Part shown: in pieces, positions 1 through 7,488 of the stretch
Numbering within the stretch: the first letter of the stretch is position 1
Layout: each line of letters opens with the position of its first letter
Source: Humitalea sp038323655
GTDB taxonomy: Bacteria > Pseudomonadota > Alphaproteobacteria > Acetobacterales > Acetobacteraceae
DNA: 27,311 nt
Direction: 5' to 3'
NCBI GenBank assembly: GCA_038323655.1
Contig: JBBQHE010000027.1
Location: 1-27,311 of the forward strand
Position numbers and translations under genes: made by a program
The notes under the pieces: model-generated
What the model saw: only the letters and a program-made list of their open reading frames with translations
What the model was told of the DNA's origin: nothing
Database searches by the model: none

Positions 1-885
1 GCCGGGTGGCTGGGGATCACGCCGGAGGCCGTGCTGGAACGGGTTGCGATGGTGATGAGCGGCGGGACCGAAGGCGGGTTGTCGCCGCATTGGCTGGTGT
101 TTTCCATCGTTGCGGGCGGCGCCCCGAACCCGGCCGGGGCCCTGGCCATCGGCACCGCCTTCACCCCCGACCTGCCGCCCGAGGCCTTGGGGCGCGCGGC
201 CCAGGCCGAGGCGACCGCCGTGGCCGTGCGCGCGGCGATGGCGCAGGCCGGCATCACCGATGTGCACTACGTGCAGGTGAAGACGCCGCTGCTGACCAGC
301 GACAGGATCGCCGCGGCCAAGGCTCCGGTCGTGACCAACGACACCTATGCCAGCATGGGTTTTTCGCGCGGCGCCTCGGCCCTGGGCGTGGCGCTGGCGC
401 TTGGCGAGATCGACGCCGTGACCGACGCGATGGTGCTGCGAGACGCACAGAAATTCAGCGCGCGCGCCGCCTGCTCGGCGGGGGTGGAACTGACACGGAA
501 CGAGGTGGTGGTGCTGGGCATGTCGCCCGATTGGGCCGGGGACCTGGTCATCGCGCATGACGTGATGGCGGACGGCATTGACCTCGATGCCGTGCGGCGG
601 GCGCTCGCTGGCGCCGGCCTGGCGGTCGGGCCAGGGCAGTTGCCCGATGCGTCACGCCTGGTCGCGGTGCTGGCCAAGGCCGAGCCTTCCTCCAGCGGGC
701 GCATCCGCGGGTTACGGCACATCATGAATGACGACAGCGACATCAACGCGACGCGCCACGCGCGGGCGTTGGTGGGCGGCGTGATCGCCGCGGCCACCGG
801 GCGGACGGATGCCTTCGTGTCGGGTGGCGCCGAGCACCAGGGGCCGGATGGCGGCGGGCCCGTGGCGGTGGTGGCGCGGCGCTAG
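1..885 (+). CDS. Ring-opening cyclic amide hydrolase (cyanuric acid hydrolase/barbiturase family), 5'-truncated by window edge
   Basis: The frame is open from base 1, so the true start lies upstream; the GTG at 31 is internal. The family (AtzD/TrzD/barbiturase) hydrolyses a ring C-N bond in cyanuric acid, barbiturate or similar cyclic amides, using three pseudo-symmetric domains with Ser-Lys dyads. Visible family hallmarks are SGGTEGGLSPH near the beginning, VQVKTPLLTS (catalytic-type Lys), ACSAGVEL followed by VVVLGMSPDW (second repeat), AKAEPSSSGRIRGLRH (third repeat Lys/Ser), and the C-terminal SGGAEHQGPDGGG signature. All three Ser-containing repeats are present, so the enzyme looks intact apart from its missing N-terminus. 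Whether the substrate is cyanuric acid, barbiturate or another ring cannot be decided from sequence. It ends tail-to-tail with the next gene, the two stop codons interlocking in a CTAG. Confidence 0.9.
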   Translation, partial: AGWLGITPEAVLERVAMVMSGGTEGGLSPHWLVFSIVAGGAPNPAGALAIGTAFTPDLPPEALGRAAQAEATAVAVRAAMAQAGITDVHYVQVKTPLLTSDRIAAAKAPVVTNDTYASMGFSRGASALGVALALGEIDAVTDAMVLRDAQKFSARAACSAGVELTRNEVVVLGMSPDWAGDLVIAHDVMADGIDLDAVRRALAGAGLAVGPGQLPDASRLVAVLAKAEPSSSGRIRGLRHIMNDDSDINATRHARALVGGVIAAATGRTDAFVSGGAEHQGPDGGGPVAVVARR

Positions 886-1895
886 GACATCGCCCGGTCC
901 GACGCCGCGGGCAGGTAGGCGTCGGAATAGACCTCTGCCATGCTCGGCCGGCGCGGGAAGGCATAGACCCGTTCCAGGATTTCCAGGCTGCGGGCCATGC
1001 GCGCCGGATCGACCGCAGACAGCCCATGAGCGCGGACATGGTCGGTCATGATCATCTCATTCACCACCAGCTGCGCGCGTTCGGTTTCCAGCGCCAGGTC
1101 CACCAGCGGCTCGGCTTCCTTCACCGCGGCCGTCGCGGCGGCGGGGTTGGCGACCATGAAGCGCGTGCCGCGGGCGATGGCGCGGACCACGCCACGCAGC
1201 ACCTCGGGGTTCGCCTCGGCAAAGCGCCGCGTCGTCATGACCGCGTTGGAATAGAGCGGCACGCCGAAGTCGCGATACCGCATGATCACCTGCTGATCGA
1301 GCGACATCCCCAGCCCCTTCAAGCTGATGGTCGCCGAAGAGATGAAGCCCGTGATCGCATCCGCCTGGCCGCGCACCAGCATCGGCTCGCGCAGTTCCGG
1401 CGAGACGCTGATCCAGTTCACGGAACGCGCATCGAACCCCGCGGCCTCGGCGAAGACGGGGAAGATCTGCCGGCCGGCATCGCCCTCGGGGGCGGCGATG
1501 CGCTTGCCGACCAGGTCTTTTGGCGTCGCGATCCCGCCGCCTTGCTTGGCGACGGCCACCAGCGGCAGCCCGTCGAACACCATCAGCACGGCCATCAGCC
1601 CGCTGGAGGGATTCTCGGCCACGAACTTCGCCATCGAATTGAAGTCGCCGAAGCCGACGTCATAGGTCCCGGCGGCGAGATCGACCGGCACGCGGCCCGA
1701 GCCGAAGCCGCGCGTCAGGCGAACGTCGATCCCGTCCTGCGCGAAATACCCCTGTTGCCGCGCAGCCAGGGCGAAGGCCGACGACCCGCTCAGCGCCCAG
1801 TCCAGCGTGAAGCGGACGGTGCGCGCCTGGGCCTGGGCGTGGCGCAGACCGAGAAACGGTGCCGCCAGCAGGGCGGTGCGGCGGGAGAGGATCAT
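882..1895 (-). CDS. ABC transporter substrate-binding protein, NMT1/SsuA-like
   Basis: A periplasmic binding protein of about 337 residues of the NMT1/THI5-SsuA-TauA type, which delivers thiamine-precursor, sulfonate, nitrate or aromatic ligands to an ABC importer. The start is the ATG at 1895, followed by a signal peptide (MILSRRTALLAAP...HAQAQA). The mature part has the typical opening VRFTLDWALSGSSAFALAARQQGYF, the AAGTYDVGFGDFNSM loop, and a KDLVGKRIAAPEGD segment. The start overlaps the Rieske stop (ATGA), so the two are translationally coupled. No permease or ATPase gene is in view, so the ligand is unknown. Coupling to an oxygenase suggests it imports that enzyme's substrate. Much longer readings of this frame run back into the Rieske gene and are not genuine starts. 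Confidence 0.88.
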   Translation of the reverse strand: MILSRRTALLAAPFLGLRHAQAQARTVRFTLDWALSGSSAFALAARQQGYFAQDGIDVRLTRGFGSGRVPVDLAAGTYDVGFGDFNSMAKFVAENPSSGLMAVLMVFDGLPLVAVAKQGGGIATPKDLVGKRIAAPEGDAGRQIFPVFAEAAGFDARSVNWISVSPELREPMLVRGQADAITGFISSATISLKGLGMSLDQQVIMRYRDFGVPLYSNAVMTTRRFAEANPEVLRGVVRAIARGTRFMVANPAAATAAVKEAEPLVDLALETERAQLVVNEMIMTDHVRAHGLSAVDPARMARSLEILERVYAFPRRPSMAEVYSDAYLPAASDRAMS

Positions 1896-2911
1896 TCGGC
1901 GGCCTCCAGCGCGGCGGTGGAGTAGGTCTCGATGATCTGGCGCAGTTTCTTCCGCGCGAGGTTGCCGGCACGATCGGTCGGCATGCCCTGCTCCGGCGTC
2001 TCGCCCGGCATGATCGGCACATCGGCGCGGGTGGCTTCCAGGATCACCTTGTCCTCGGTCGTCACGCGGCGGTCGAAGGCGACGGCCTTTTCCGCGGGGA
2101 TATCCTCCTCGCGGTCGTTCCTGATGCAGAACTGGGTGAACAGCAGCCGCTTGTCGCCGAGCGGCGTCGCCGCGGTGAAGATGATGTGCTGCAGCCCGTT
2201 GGGGTAGGTGATGTGCAGCTTGCGGCAATTCGGCGCCCACCAGGTGGCGACGCGGGTGCGGACGGTCGTGGCCTCCGCGATGCCAGTGTAGTCCTGCCCC
2301 GCGGCGCGATTGGCGATGACCACGCTGGCGCGGCTGATCAGGCCGAAGTCGAATTCCTCGATCTCCTCCGGCGGCGGCACGGGGCGGTTCACGTCGCCCT
2401 GGGTGTCGCGATGCACGAAGGCGACGTGCGCCAGGTCGAACCAGTTATCGACCAGGCGGAAGGTGCTCATGTCCCAGGCCTCGTGGAACTCCTGGATCAG
2501 TCGGTAACCGGGCGCCTCCGCTTCCGGCAGGTCGGGGATGCCGGTCAGCGGATCCTCGACCGCGACCCAGACGAAGCCGTAGCGGGCGGCCGCGTGATAG
2601 GCGCGGACCCGCGCCGAGGCCGGGGGCGGCACGTCGGGGCGCTGCGGGATCAGCGTGACCTTCCCTGACACATCGTATTCCCAGCCGTGATACGGGCAAA
2701 TCAGGCTGGTGTCGCGCGTCTCGCCCAGCGACAGCTTGACCGACCGGTGGCAGCACTCGTCCACCAGGGCCGAAACCGTGCCGTCGGCCGCCTGCCAGAT
2801 GACCATGTCCTCGCCGAACAGGCTGAAGGCTTTTGGTCCGTCGGCCAGGGAGGCCACCGGCATGGCGGGGTACCAGAAACGTCGGAAGACAGGGGCGTCG
2901 GCGATCTTCAT
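1892..2911 (-). CDS. Rieske [2Fe-2S] aromatic-ring-hydroxylating/O-demethylase-type oxygenase subunit
   Basis: A 339-residue, VanA-like oxygenase component that would use electrons from a separate reductase to hydroxylate or demethylate a small ring compound. The N-terminal Rieske domain shows C53-x-H55 and C72-P-Y-H75 (ligands of the 2Fe-2S cluster). The catalytic domain has N156-x2-D159-x2-H162-x4-H167, the bridging Asp and the two His ligands of the mononuclear iron. The ATG at 2911 gives the expected N-terminus (FRRFWYPAMPVASL). No reductase or ferredoxin gene is nearby, so electrons must come from elsewhere. It is first in a two-gene unit with the NMT1-like binding protein (4-base overlap) and diverges from the family-5 binding protein. 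The substrate cannot be assigned. Confidence 0.9.
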   Translation of the reverse strand: MKIADAPVFRRFWYPAMPVASLADGPKAFSLFGEDMVIWQAADGTVSALVDECCHRSVKLSLGETRDTSLICPYHGWEYDVSGKVTLIPQRPDVPPPASARVRAYHAAARYGFVWVAVEDPLTGIPDLPEAEAPGYRLIQEFHEAWDMSTFRLVDNWFDLAHVAFVHRDTQGDVNRPVPPPEEIEEFDFGLISRASVVIANRAAGQDYTGIAEATTVRTRVATWWAPNCRKLHITYPNGLQHIIFTAATPLGDKRLLFTQFCIRNDREEDIPAEKAVAFDRRVTTEDKVILEATRADVPIMPGETPEQGMPTDRAGNLARKKLRQIIETYSTAALEAAE

Positions 2912-3117
2912 GGCAATCCATCCCGCAAAATGCGCTGAATGCTAAGGGCCGCCGGCCGCAACGACCTGGCCGATCTGCGTAAAATTCGCGCCGTCCGGCA
3001 ACGGAATTGCCAGGATTTCGGCAAAAGGCGGCCGACTGACGCGAAAATGGGCGCGCGCCCGGCCTGTGTCGGCCGGCCCGCCCGGCTAGAACCGCCGCAG
3101 GATCAAGGGAGCCCAGC
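2912..3117. promoter_or_regulatory. Divergent intergenic control region with A-tracts and palindromes
   Basis: About 206 bases between two divergent genes must hold both promoters. The only AAAA tracts in otherwise very G+C-rich DNA lie at 2927, 2981, 3023 and 3044. There is a hyphenated palindrome CGCA-aaa-TGCG at 2924-2934 and a perfect 12-base palindrome GGGCGCGCGCCC at 3049-3060. A ribosome-binding site AAGGGA (3105-3110) precedes the ATG at 3118. No convincing -35/-10 pair could be assigned. Confidence 0.5.
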
Positions 3118-4746
3118 ATGACCATCTCCATCGACCGTCGCAGCCTGCTGTGGACCACGGCGCTCGGCGCCGGTGCCGCCTTCGTGCCGGCCGACCTGGC
3201 GCTGGCACAGGCGCCGTCGGGCGGCACGCTGCGCATCGCCATGACGGCCTCCGCCATCCCGCTGCCGAACGGGCAGACCGACCAGGGCGGCGAAGGCCAG
3301 CGCTTCATCGGCTACACCCTGTTCGACAGCCTGGTGTTCTGGGACCTGTCCCAGTCGAACGCGCCGTCGCGCCTGGTGCCCAACCTCGCCACCGAATGGG
3401 CGATCGACCCCACCAGCGACACGCGCTGGATCTTCAAGCTGCGACCCGACGTCACCTTCCACGACGGCAGCCCCTTCGACGCCGCGGCGGTGGTCTGGAA
3501 CATCGAAAAACTGCTGGACCAGTCCAAGCCGCAATTCGACCCCCGCCAGGCGGCGCAGGGGCGTTCGCGCATCCCGACCGTGGCGCGCGCCGAGGTGATC
3601 GACCCGATGACCGTCGCCATCATCACCAACGCGCCGGATGCGCTGCTGCCCTACGGCATCGCCTGGATCGTGATGTCCTCGCCGGCGCAGTGGGAGAAGG
3701 TGGGGCGCAGTTGGGATGCCTTCCTCAACGCGCCCTCCGGCACCGGGCCGTTCAAGCTGACCGAATACAACCCGCGCGAACGGGCCGTACTGGTGCCCAA
3801 CACCGCCTACTGGAACGTCGCGCGGCGGCCGAAGACCGACCGCGTGATCCTGCTGCCGATGCCGGAGGCAACGACCCGCGCCTCGGCCCTGCGTGCCAAC
3901 CGGGTGGATTGGGTGGAGGCGCCGCCGCCCGACCTCATCCCTTCGCTGGAACGGGCCGGGTTCAAGATCGTCACCAATGAATACCCGCATGTCTGGATCT
4001 GGCATTTTTCGATGATGGAGGGCTCGCCCTGGCGCGACGTTCGCGTCCGTCAGGCGGCCAATCTCGCGATCGACCGCGACGGCATCGCGGGGCTGCTGGG
4101 CGGCACGATGCAGCCGGCGCTGGGGCTGGTGACGGCCAGCAGCCCCTGGTTCGGCAGCCCGGCCTTCCGCGTCCGCCACGATCCGGCCGAGGCGCGGCGC
4201 CTGCTGGCGGCCGCCGGCATCACCCCCCGCACGCCGATCCGCACCAAGGTGCTGATCCCGTCGTCCGGCAGTGGGATGATGCAGCCGATCCCGATGAACG
4301 AAGCGATCCAGCAGGGGCTGCGCCAGGTCGGGATCAACGTGGACTACGAGGTCACCGACTGGAACGTGCTGACCACCGCCTGGCGCGCGGGGGCGCGCGA
4401 TGCGGCTTCGCGCGGGGCGACGGCGCACAACAACTCCTACTTCAGCCAGGACCCCTTCACCGCGCTGATCCGCCACTTGGACAGCAACCTGCAGGCGCCG
4501 CGCGGCACCAACTGGGGGCATTACGAGGACCCGGCGATGGATGCGCTGTTCGCGCAGATGCGCACGACCTTCGAACCCGCGGCGCTGGATGCCGTGGTGC
4601 GCCAGGCGCATGAGAAGGTGGTGAACGAGGCCCTGTTCCTCTTCGTCGCCCACGACCTGAACCCGCGGGCGATGCGTGCGCAGGTGCGTGGCTTCGTCCA
4701 AGCGCGGAACTGGTTCCAGGATCTGGGGCCGGTCACGGTCGGCTGA
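3118..4746 (+). CDS. ABC transporter substrate-binding protein, family 5 (peptide/nickel/opine type)
   Basis: A 542-residue extracytoplasmic solute-binding protein of the DppA/OppA family, of normal length. The first 31 residues form a signal peptide with a twin-arginine-like start (IDRRSLLWTTALGAGAAF) ending around LALAQA, so Tat export is possible. The mature protein shows family landmarks: GGTLRIAM, LFDSLVFWD, LATEWAIDP...WIFKLRPDVTFHDGSPFDAAAV, and GTGPFKLTEYNPRERAVLVPN. The start is fixed by an AAGGGA Shine-Dalgarno 7 bases upstream. No permease (DppB/C) or ATPase (DppD/F) gene follows, so it is an orphan binding protein here. It is divergent from the Rieske/NMT1 unit and may share its regulation. 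The ligand is unknown; the family also carries non-peptide ligands. Confidence 0.92.
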   Translation: MTISIDRRSLLWTTALGAGAAFVPADLALAQAPSGGTLRIAMTASAIPLPNGQTDQGGEGQRFIGYTLFDSLVFWDLSQSNAPSRLVPNLATEWAIDPTSDTRWIFKLRPDVTFHDGSPFDAAAVVWNIEKLLDQSKPQFDPRQAAQGRSRIPTVARAEVIDPMTVAIITNAPDALLPYGIAWIVMSSPAQWEKVGRSWDAFLNAPSGTGPFKLTEYNPRERAVLVPNTAYWNVARRPKTDRVILLPMPEATTRASALRANRVDWVEAPPPDLIPSLERAGFKIVTNEYPHVWIWHFSMMEGSPWRDVRVRQAANLAIDRDGIAGLLGGTMQPALGLVTASSPWFGSPAFRVRHDPAEARRLLAAAGITPRTPIRTKVLIPSSGSGMMQPIPMNEAIQQGLRQVGINVDYEVTDWNVLTTAWRAGARDAASRGATAHNNSYFSQDPFTALIRHLDSNLQAPRGTNWGHYEDPAMDALFAQMRTTFEPAALDAVVRQAHEKVVNEALFLFVAHDLNPRAMRAQVRGFVQARNWFQDLGPVTVG

Positions 4747-4802
4747 TTTTTCGCGTGGCCTGAGCCGCTTCACAGGCTAGGCTCGCGAGCGGAGGGCACG
4801 CC

Positions 4803-5363
4803 ATGGCCATAACCCTGAACGACGCTGCCGCCTTCCAGGCAGCGATCGCCGACCGGCTGGGCGATGTTCCCGCCGATGTCGCCTCCGTCCTTGCCGCCGC
4901 GGTCGCGGCGGGCGAGGATGAGGTCCGCGCCACCCCCGCCCTGCCTGGCCAGACCGCGCTGAACCTGCGGATTGGCCGCTATGTCATCCGCGACGAGGAC
5001 CTGCCGGTGGTCGAGACCATCGGTTCGGCGGCCGCTGGCCTTGCCACAGTCGCCGCCAGCGCCGGCATCGCCTGGCCGGCCATCGTGCCCGCCATCACCG
5101 CGATCGCGACCCTGGGCTGGACGCTATGGCGCAAGGGCGCCTTGCTGACCCCGCGGCAGTTGCGAGTCGTGGGGCTGCTCCGCAACCTCGGGCCATGCCC
5201 CGCGGCGACCCTGGCACCGCTCGCCGCGGTGGACGGCGTGGTGCCGGAAGATGCGCTGGACGCCGTGCTGCAAAGCCTGAAGGAGGTCGAGACCCGCGAC
5301 GGCAACCTGACCGCCCTGGCCGCGACCGATGCGCAGGGCTTTTGGCGCGCGCGCGGGGTCTGA
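4803..5363 (+). CDS. Unknown protein with a hydrophobic hairpin and winged-helix-like C-terminus
   Basis: 186 residues, not assigned to a named family. A GGAGGG ribosome-binding site lies just before the ATG at 4803. The protein has three visible parts. Residues 1-65 are an acidic/alanine-rich region ending in RIGRYVIRDEDLP. Residues about 72-109 (ETIGSAAAGLATVAASAGIA, then WPAIVPAITAIATLGWTLWR) could form two membrane helices or a buried hairpin. Residues about 114-186 (LTPRQLRVVGLLRNLGPCP, VPEDALDAVLQSLKEVETRDG, QGFWRARGV) resemble a small winged-helix domain. It is followed after 6 bases by the HExxH protein, so the two are almost certainly co-translated and probably partners: a membrane anchor, sensor or substrate for the peptidase. 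Function is not known. Confidence 0.72.
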   Translation: MAITLNDAAAFQAAIADRLGDVPADVASVLAAAVAAGEDEVRATPALPGQTALNLRIGRYVIRDEDLPVVETIGSAAAGLATVAASAGIAWPAIVPAITAIATLGWTLWRKGALLTPRQLRVVGLLRNLGPCPAATLAPLAAVDGVVPEDALDAVLQSLKEVETRDGNLTALAATDAQGFWRARGV

Positions 5364-5369
5364 CCGTCG

Positions 5370-6647
5370 ATGTCCGCGGCCATCCTGGATGGGCTGAGCC
5401 TCGGCCCGCAACCGCGCTTCCTGCCGCCGGACATCCTCGCGCAATACGAGGCAGCGTTCGGCGTACTGGTGGTGAACGGCGACTCTGACGCCTTCATGGC
5501 CGGTTCCGCGCGCGAGTTGATCGAGGCGGTTAACCACGAAACCTACCACCACCTGCAGACCATCTGCACCGGCTTTGGGCTGACCCGCGCCGAGGCGATC
5601 CGCGCCACCGTCATCGAAAGGGTGAACAAGGCCGGGTGGCAGGATATCCGCGACAATCCGGGCTGGCTGGCGGCGCAGGCGGTGCTCAGCTGGGCGCCGG
5701 GGTTCGTGCGAAGGCGCTTCGATTTCGCGCGGCTGGAACGCCTGGTGCAGGCGATGCTGACGCATAATCGCAGGCTGGCGGTGGCCGGGCGGGCCGCGGC
5801 CGACGATCCCTCGCTGGCCGCTGCGGTGCTGCCGGGGCTCTTCGCGGCGCTGGACGGAATTCGCGCCGATCTCTGGGCACCGCGCGCAGGCGGGCTGGCC
5901 GATGGCCATGTGGTCGAGGGTGCGGCCGTCGCCTTCACCGCCGCCGTCACCGCGGCGGCGCTGGAGGGTCCGGAGGTGCTGCTGGCCGAGGATGGCGCCG
6001 TCCTGCAAGCCCATATCGCCGCTGCCCTGGATCCCTTGGGCGAGGACTACACAGCCCTGCTCGCCGCGGCCCAGGCGCGCAGCGTGGTGCCGGTGGCGCC
6101 CTGGCTCTTGCCGGCAGCGGCGCTGGCCATGCGCTACGCCCACCCCGGCGCTGCCATGCTGCCGCTGCTGGACCGGCTGCGGGCTGCCCCCGCCGCCGAT
6201 GCGCTGGCCGCGGCCCAGGCACTCGCCGGGGCATTGCCGGCCCTGCCGGATGCGGGCCGATGTCTCGGCACCGCGCGCGAGGTGTGGATGCGTGGCGAGA
6301 CGGCGGCGCAGGTGCACGACCAGCCGCTGGCCGCGCTGGAGGAAGCCGGGCTGGATGAGGTCGCGGTGCTGAGCGATCCCCTGGCCTTCGGCACGCTGCC
6401 GGGGCCGCTGCTGACCAGTGTGATCCGGTTCAATGACCGCGTCGGCGCGATCGGGCTGGAGGCCGGCGAGGCCGCCGCGCGTGTCGCCTGCGCCAACCTG
6501 GCGCTGCGCGCGCAGACCAGGCGGCGGTTCGAGCGTGAGTCGGATCAGGCGATGGCGCGATGGGCGCAAGGCGTGCTGCACCGCCTGGTGGCTATGGCGC
6601 CGGAAACCGCGCCATCCAATGCCGGGCAATCGCCTCCCGCCCCGTGA
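5370..6647 (+). CDS. Putative zinc metallopeptidase (HExxH protein), unnamed family
   Basis: A 425-residue protein, mostly alanine-rich helical, with no signal peptide or clear membrane segment. Residues 55-63 read N-H-E-T-Y-H-H-L-Q, giving an exact HExxH zinc-binding/catalytic motif (H56, E57, H60). A later E183-G-A-A in a hydrophobic helix could supply the third Glu ligand of a gluzincin-type peptidase. The segment after HExxH (LQTICTGFGLTRAEAIRATVIERV) and a W-rich stretch near 99-110 look structured. I do not recognise a named family. The start ATG lies 6 bases after the preceding stop. The last 56 bases overlap the end of the deacetylase gene on the other strand. The HExxH could be fortuitous, but its position in a His/Gln-rich helix argues for a real active site. 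Confidence 0.72.
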   Translation: MSAAILDGLSLGPQPRFLPPDILAQYEAAFGVLVVNGDSDAFMAGSARELIEAVNHETYHHLQTICTGFGLTRAEAIRATVIERVNKAGWQDIRDNPGWLAAQAVLSWAPGFVRRRFDFARLERLVQAMLTHNRRLAVAGRAAADDPSLAAAVLPGLFAALDGIRADLWAPRAGGLADGHVVEGAAVAFTAAVTAAALEGPEVLLAEDGAVLQAHIAAALDPLGEDYTALLAAAQARSVVPVAPWLLPAAALAMRYAHPGAAMLPLLDRLRAAPAADALAAAQALAGALPALPDAGRCLGTAREVWMRGETAAQVHDQPLAALEEAGLDEVAVLSDPLAFGTLPGPLLTSVIRFNDRVGAIGLEAGEAAARVACANLALRAQTRRRFERESDQAMARWAQGVLHRLVAMAPETAPSNAGQSPPAP

Positions 6648-7488
6648 CCCAGACGCTGTCGCCATGCGCCGCGACATGGTCCAGGAACCGCGCCAGGCCA
6701 CCGATGCGCGCTGCATGCCCGATCATGCGCGGATGCACACCGACCGACATCATGCCCGGGTGGCGCTTGCCTTCCGCATGCAGCCAGTCGAAGGCGTCCC
6801 GCAGCAGGGTAAAAAATTCGCCGGCGGTGTTGATCGTGCCGGGGGCGAGCTTGCAGTCGTTGGTGACCAGCGAATAGGGCACGATGAGGTGCGGCCGGTC
6901 CTGCACCCGCAACCAATAGGGCAGTTCGTCGTCATAGGCGTCGCTGTCGTACAGGAACCCGCCGTGCTCCACGAGCAGCCGCCGCGTGTTGACCGAGGGG
7001 CCGTAGCGGCAGGTCCAGCCCGTTGGCGCCGCGCCGACCGTGCGCTTCAGGCTTTCGACCGCGTGGGCGATGTGGTCGCGTTCCTCATCCTCGGTCAGCG
7101 TCCAGTGCTTCACCCAGCGCCAGCCGTGGCAGCAGAGGTCAGCGCCGCTGTCGGCGATAGCACGCGCGACCTCGGGCGTCTTTTCCAGCGCCTGGGCGCA
7201 GGCGAAGGCGGTGAAGGGCATGCCGCGGTCGGCGAAAAGCCGCAGCAGCCGCCAGATACCGACGCGGCTGCCGTAGTCGTACATTGATTCCGCGGCCAGA
7301 TCCCGGCCGGTGATGCCGATGTCGATGCCGACGGCCTCCGACAGCGACCAGTCGGTGATGGCATCGCCGTTCTCGGCGCAGTATTCGCTGCCTTCCTCGA
7401 TATTGATCGCGAAGTTCACCGCGACCCGCGCGCCGTTCGGCCAGGCAGGATCGGGCCGCTGGTCGGCATAGCCGCGGCGGTCGCGCAT
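6592..7488 (-). CDS. Polysaccharide-deacetylase-fold hydrolase, PuuE allantoinase/cyclic imide hydrolase-like
   Basis: 298 residues with the NodB-like fold of the PuuE group, metal-light or metal-free enzymes that open allantoin or cyclic imide rings rather than deacetylating sugars. Hallmarks are VAVNFAINIEEGSEY at 23-36, SMYDYGSRVGIWRLL at 68-82, ADLCCHGWRWVKH around 116-128 (the C-H-G-W-R-W motif of this group), TGWTCRYGPSVNTRRLL, and the late SVGVHPRMIGHAAR. The start is the ATG at 7488, which overlaps the dctM stop by one base (TGATG), so it is the last gene of the TRAP operon. Its likely job is to process the compound the TRAP system imports. Longer readings of this frame only run back into dctM. 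The exact substrate (allantoin, succinimide-type or another cyclic amide) is uncertain. Confidence 0.87.
   Translation of the reverse strand: MRDRRGYADQRPDPAWPNGARVAVNFAINIEEGSEYCAENGDAITDWSLSEAVGIDIGITGRDLAAESMYDYGSRVGIWRLLRLFADRGMPFTAFACAQALEKTPEVARAIADSGADLCCHGWRWVKHWTLTEDEERDHIAHAVESLKRTVGAAPTGWTCRYGPSVNTRRLLVEHGGFLYDSDAYDDELPYWLRVQDRPHLIVPYSLVTNDCKLAPGTINTAGEFFTLLRDAFDWLHAEGKRHPGMMSVGVHPRMIGHAARIGGLARFLDHVAAHGDSVWVTGREAIARHWMARFPAP

Noticed and set aside
3103..4773. A 556-codon minus-strand open frame opposite the family-5 binding protein
   Set aside because: The plus strand is a clear, full-length binding protein; the antisense product is low-complexity Arg/Gly/His-rich.
4747..4802. 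Terminator after the family-5 binding protein
   Set aside because: Only 5-base stems (GCCTG/CAGGC or GAGCC/GGCTC) with large loops and no T-run; too weak to call.
5124..6716. A 530-codon minus-strand open frame opposite the HExxH gene
   Set aside because: Its product is Arg/Gln/His-rich with no family pattern, typical of an antisense frame in G+C-rich DNA, and the plus strand carries the motif-bearing protein.
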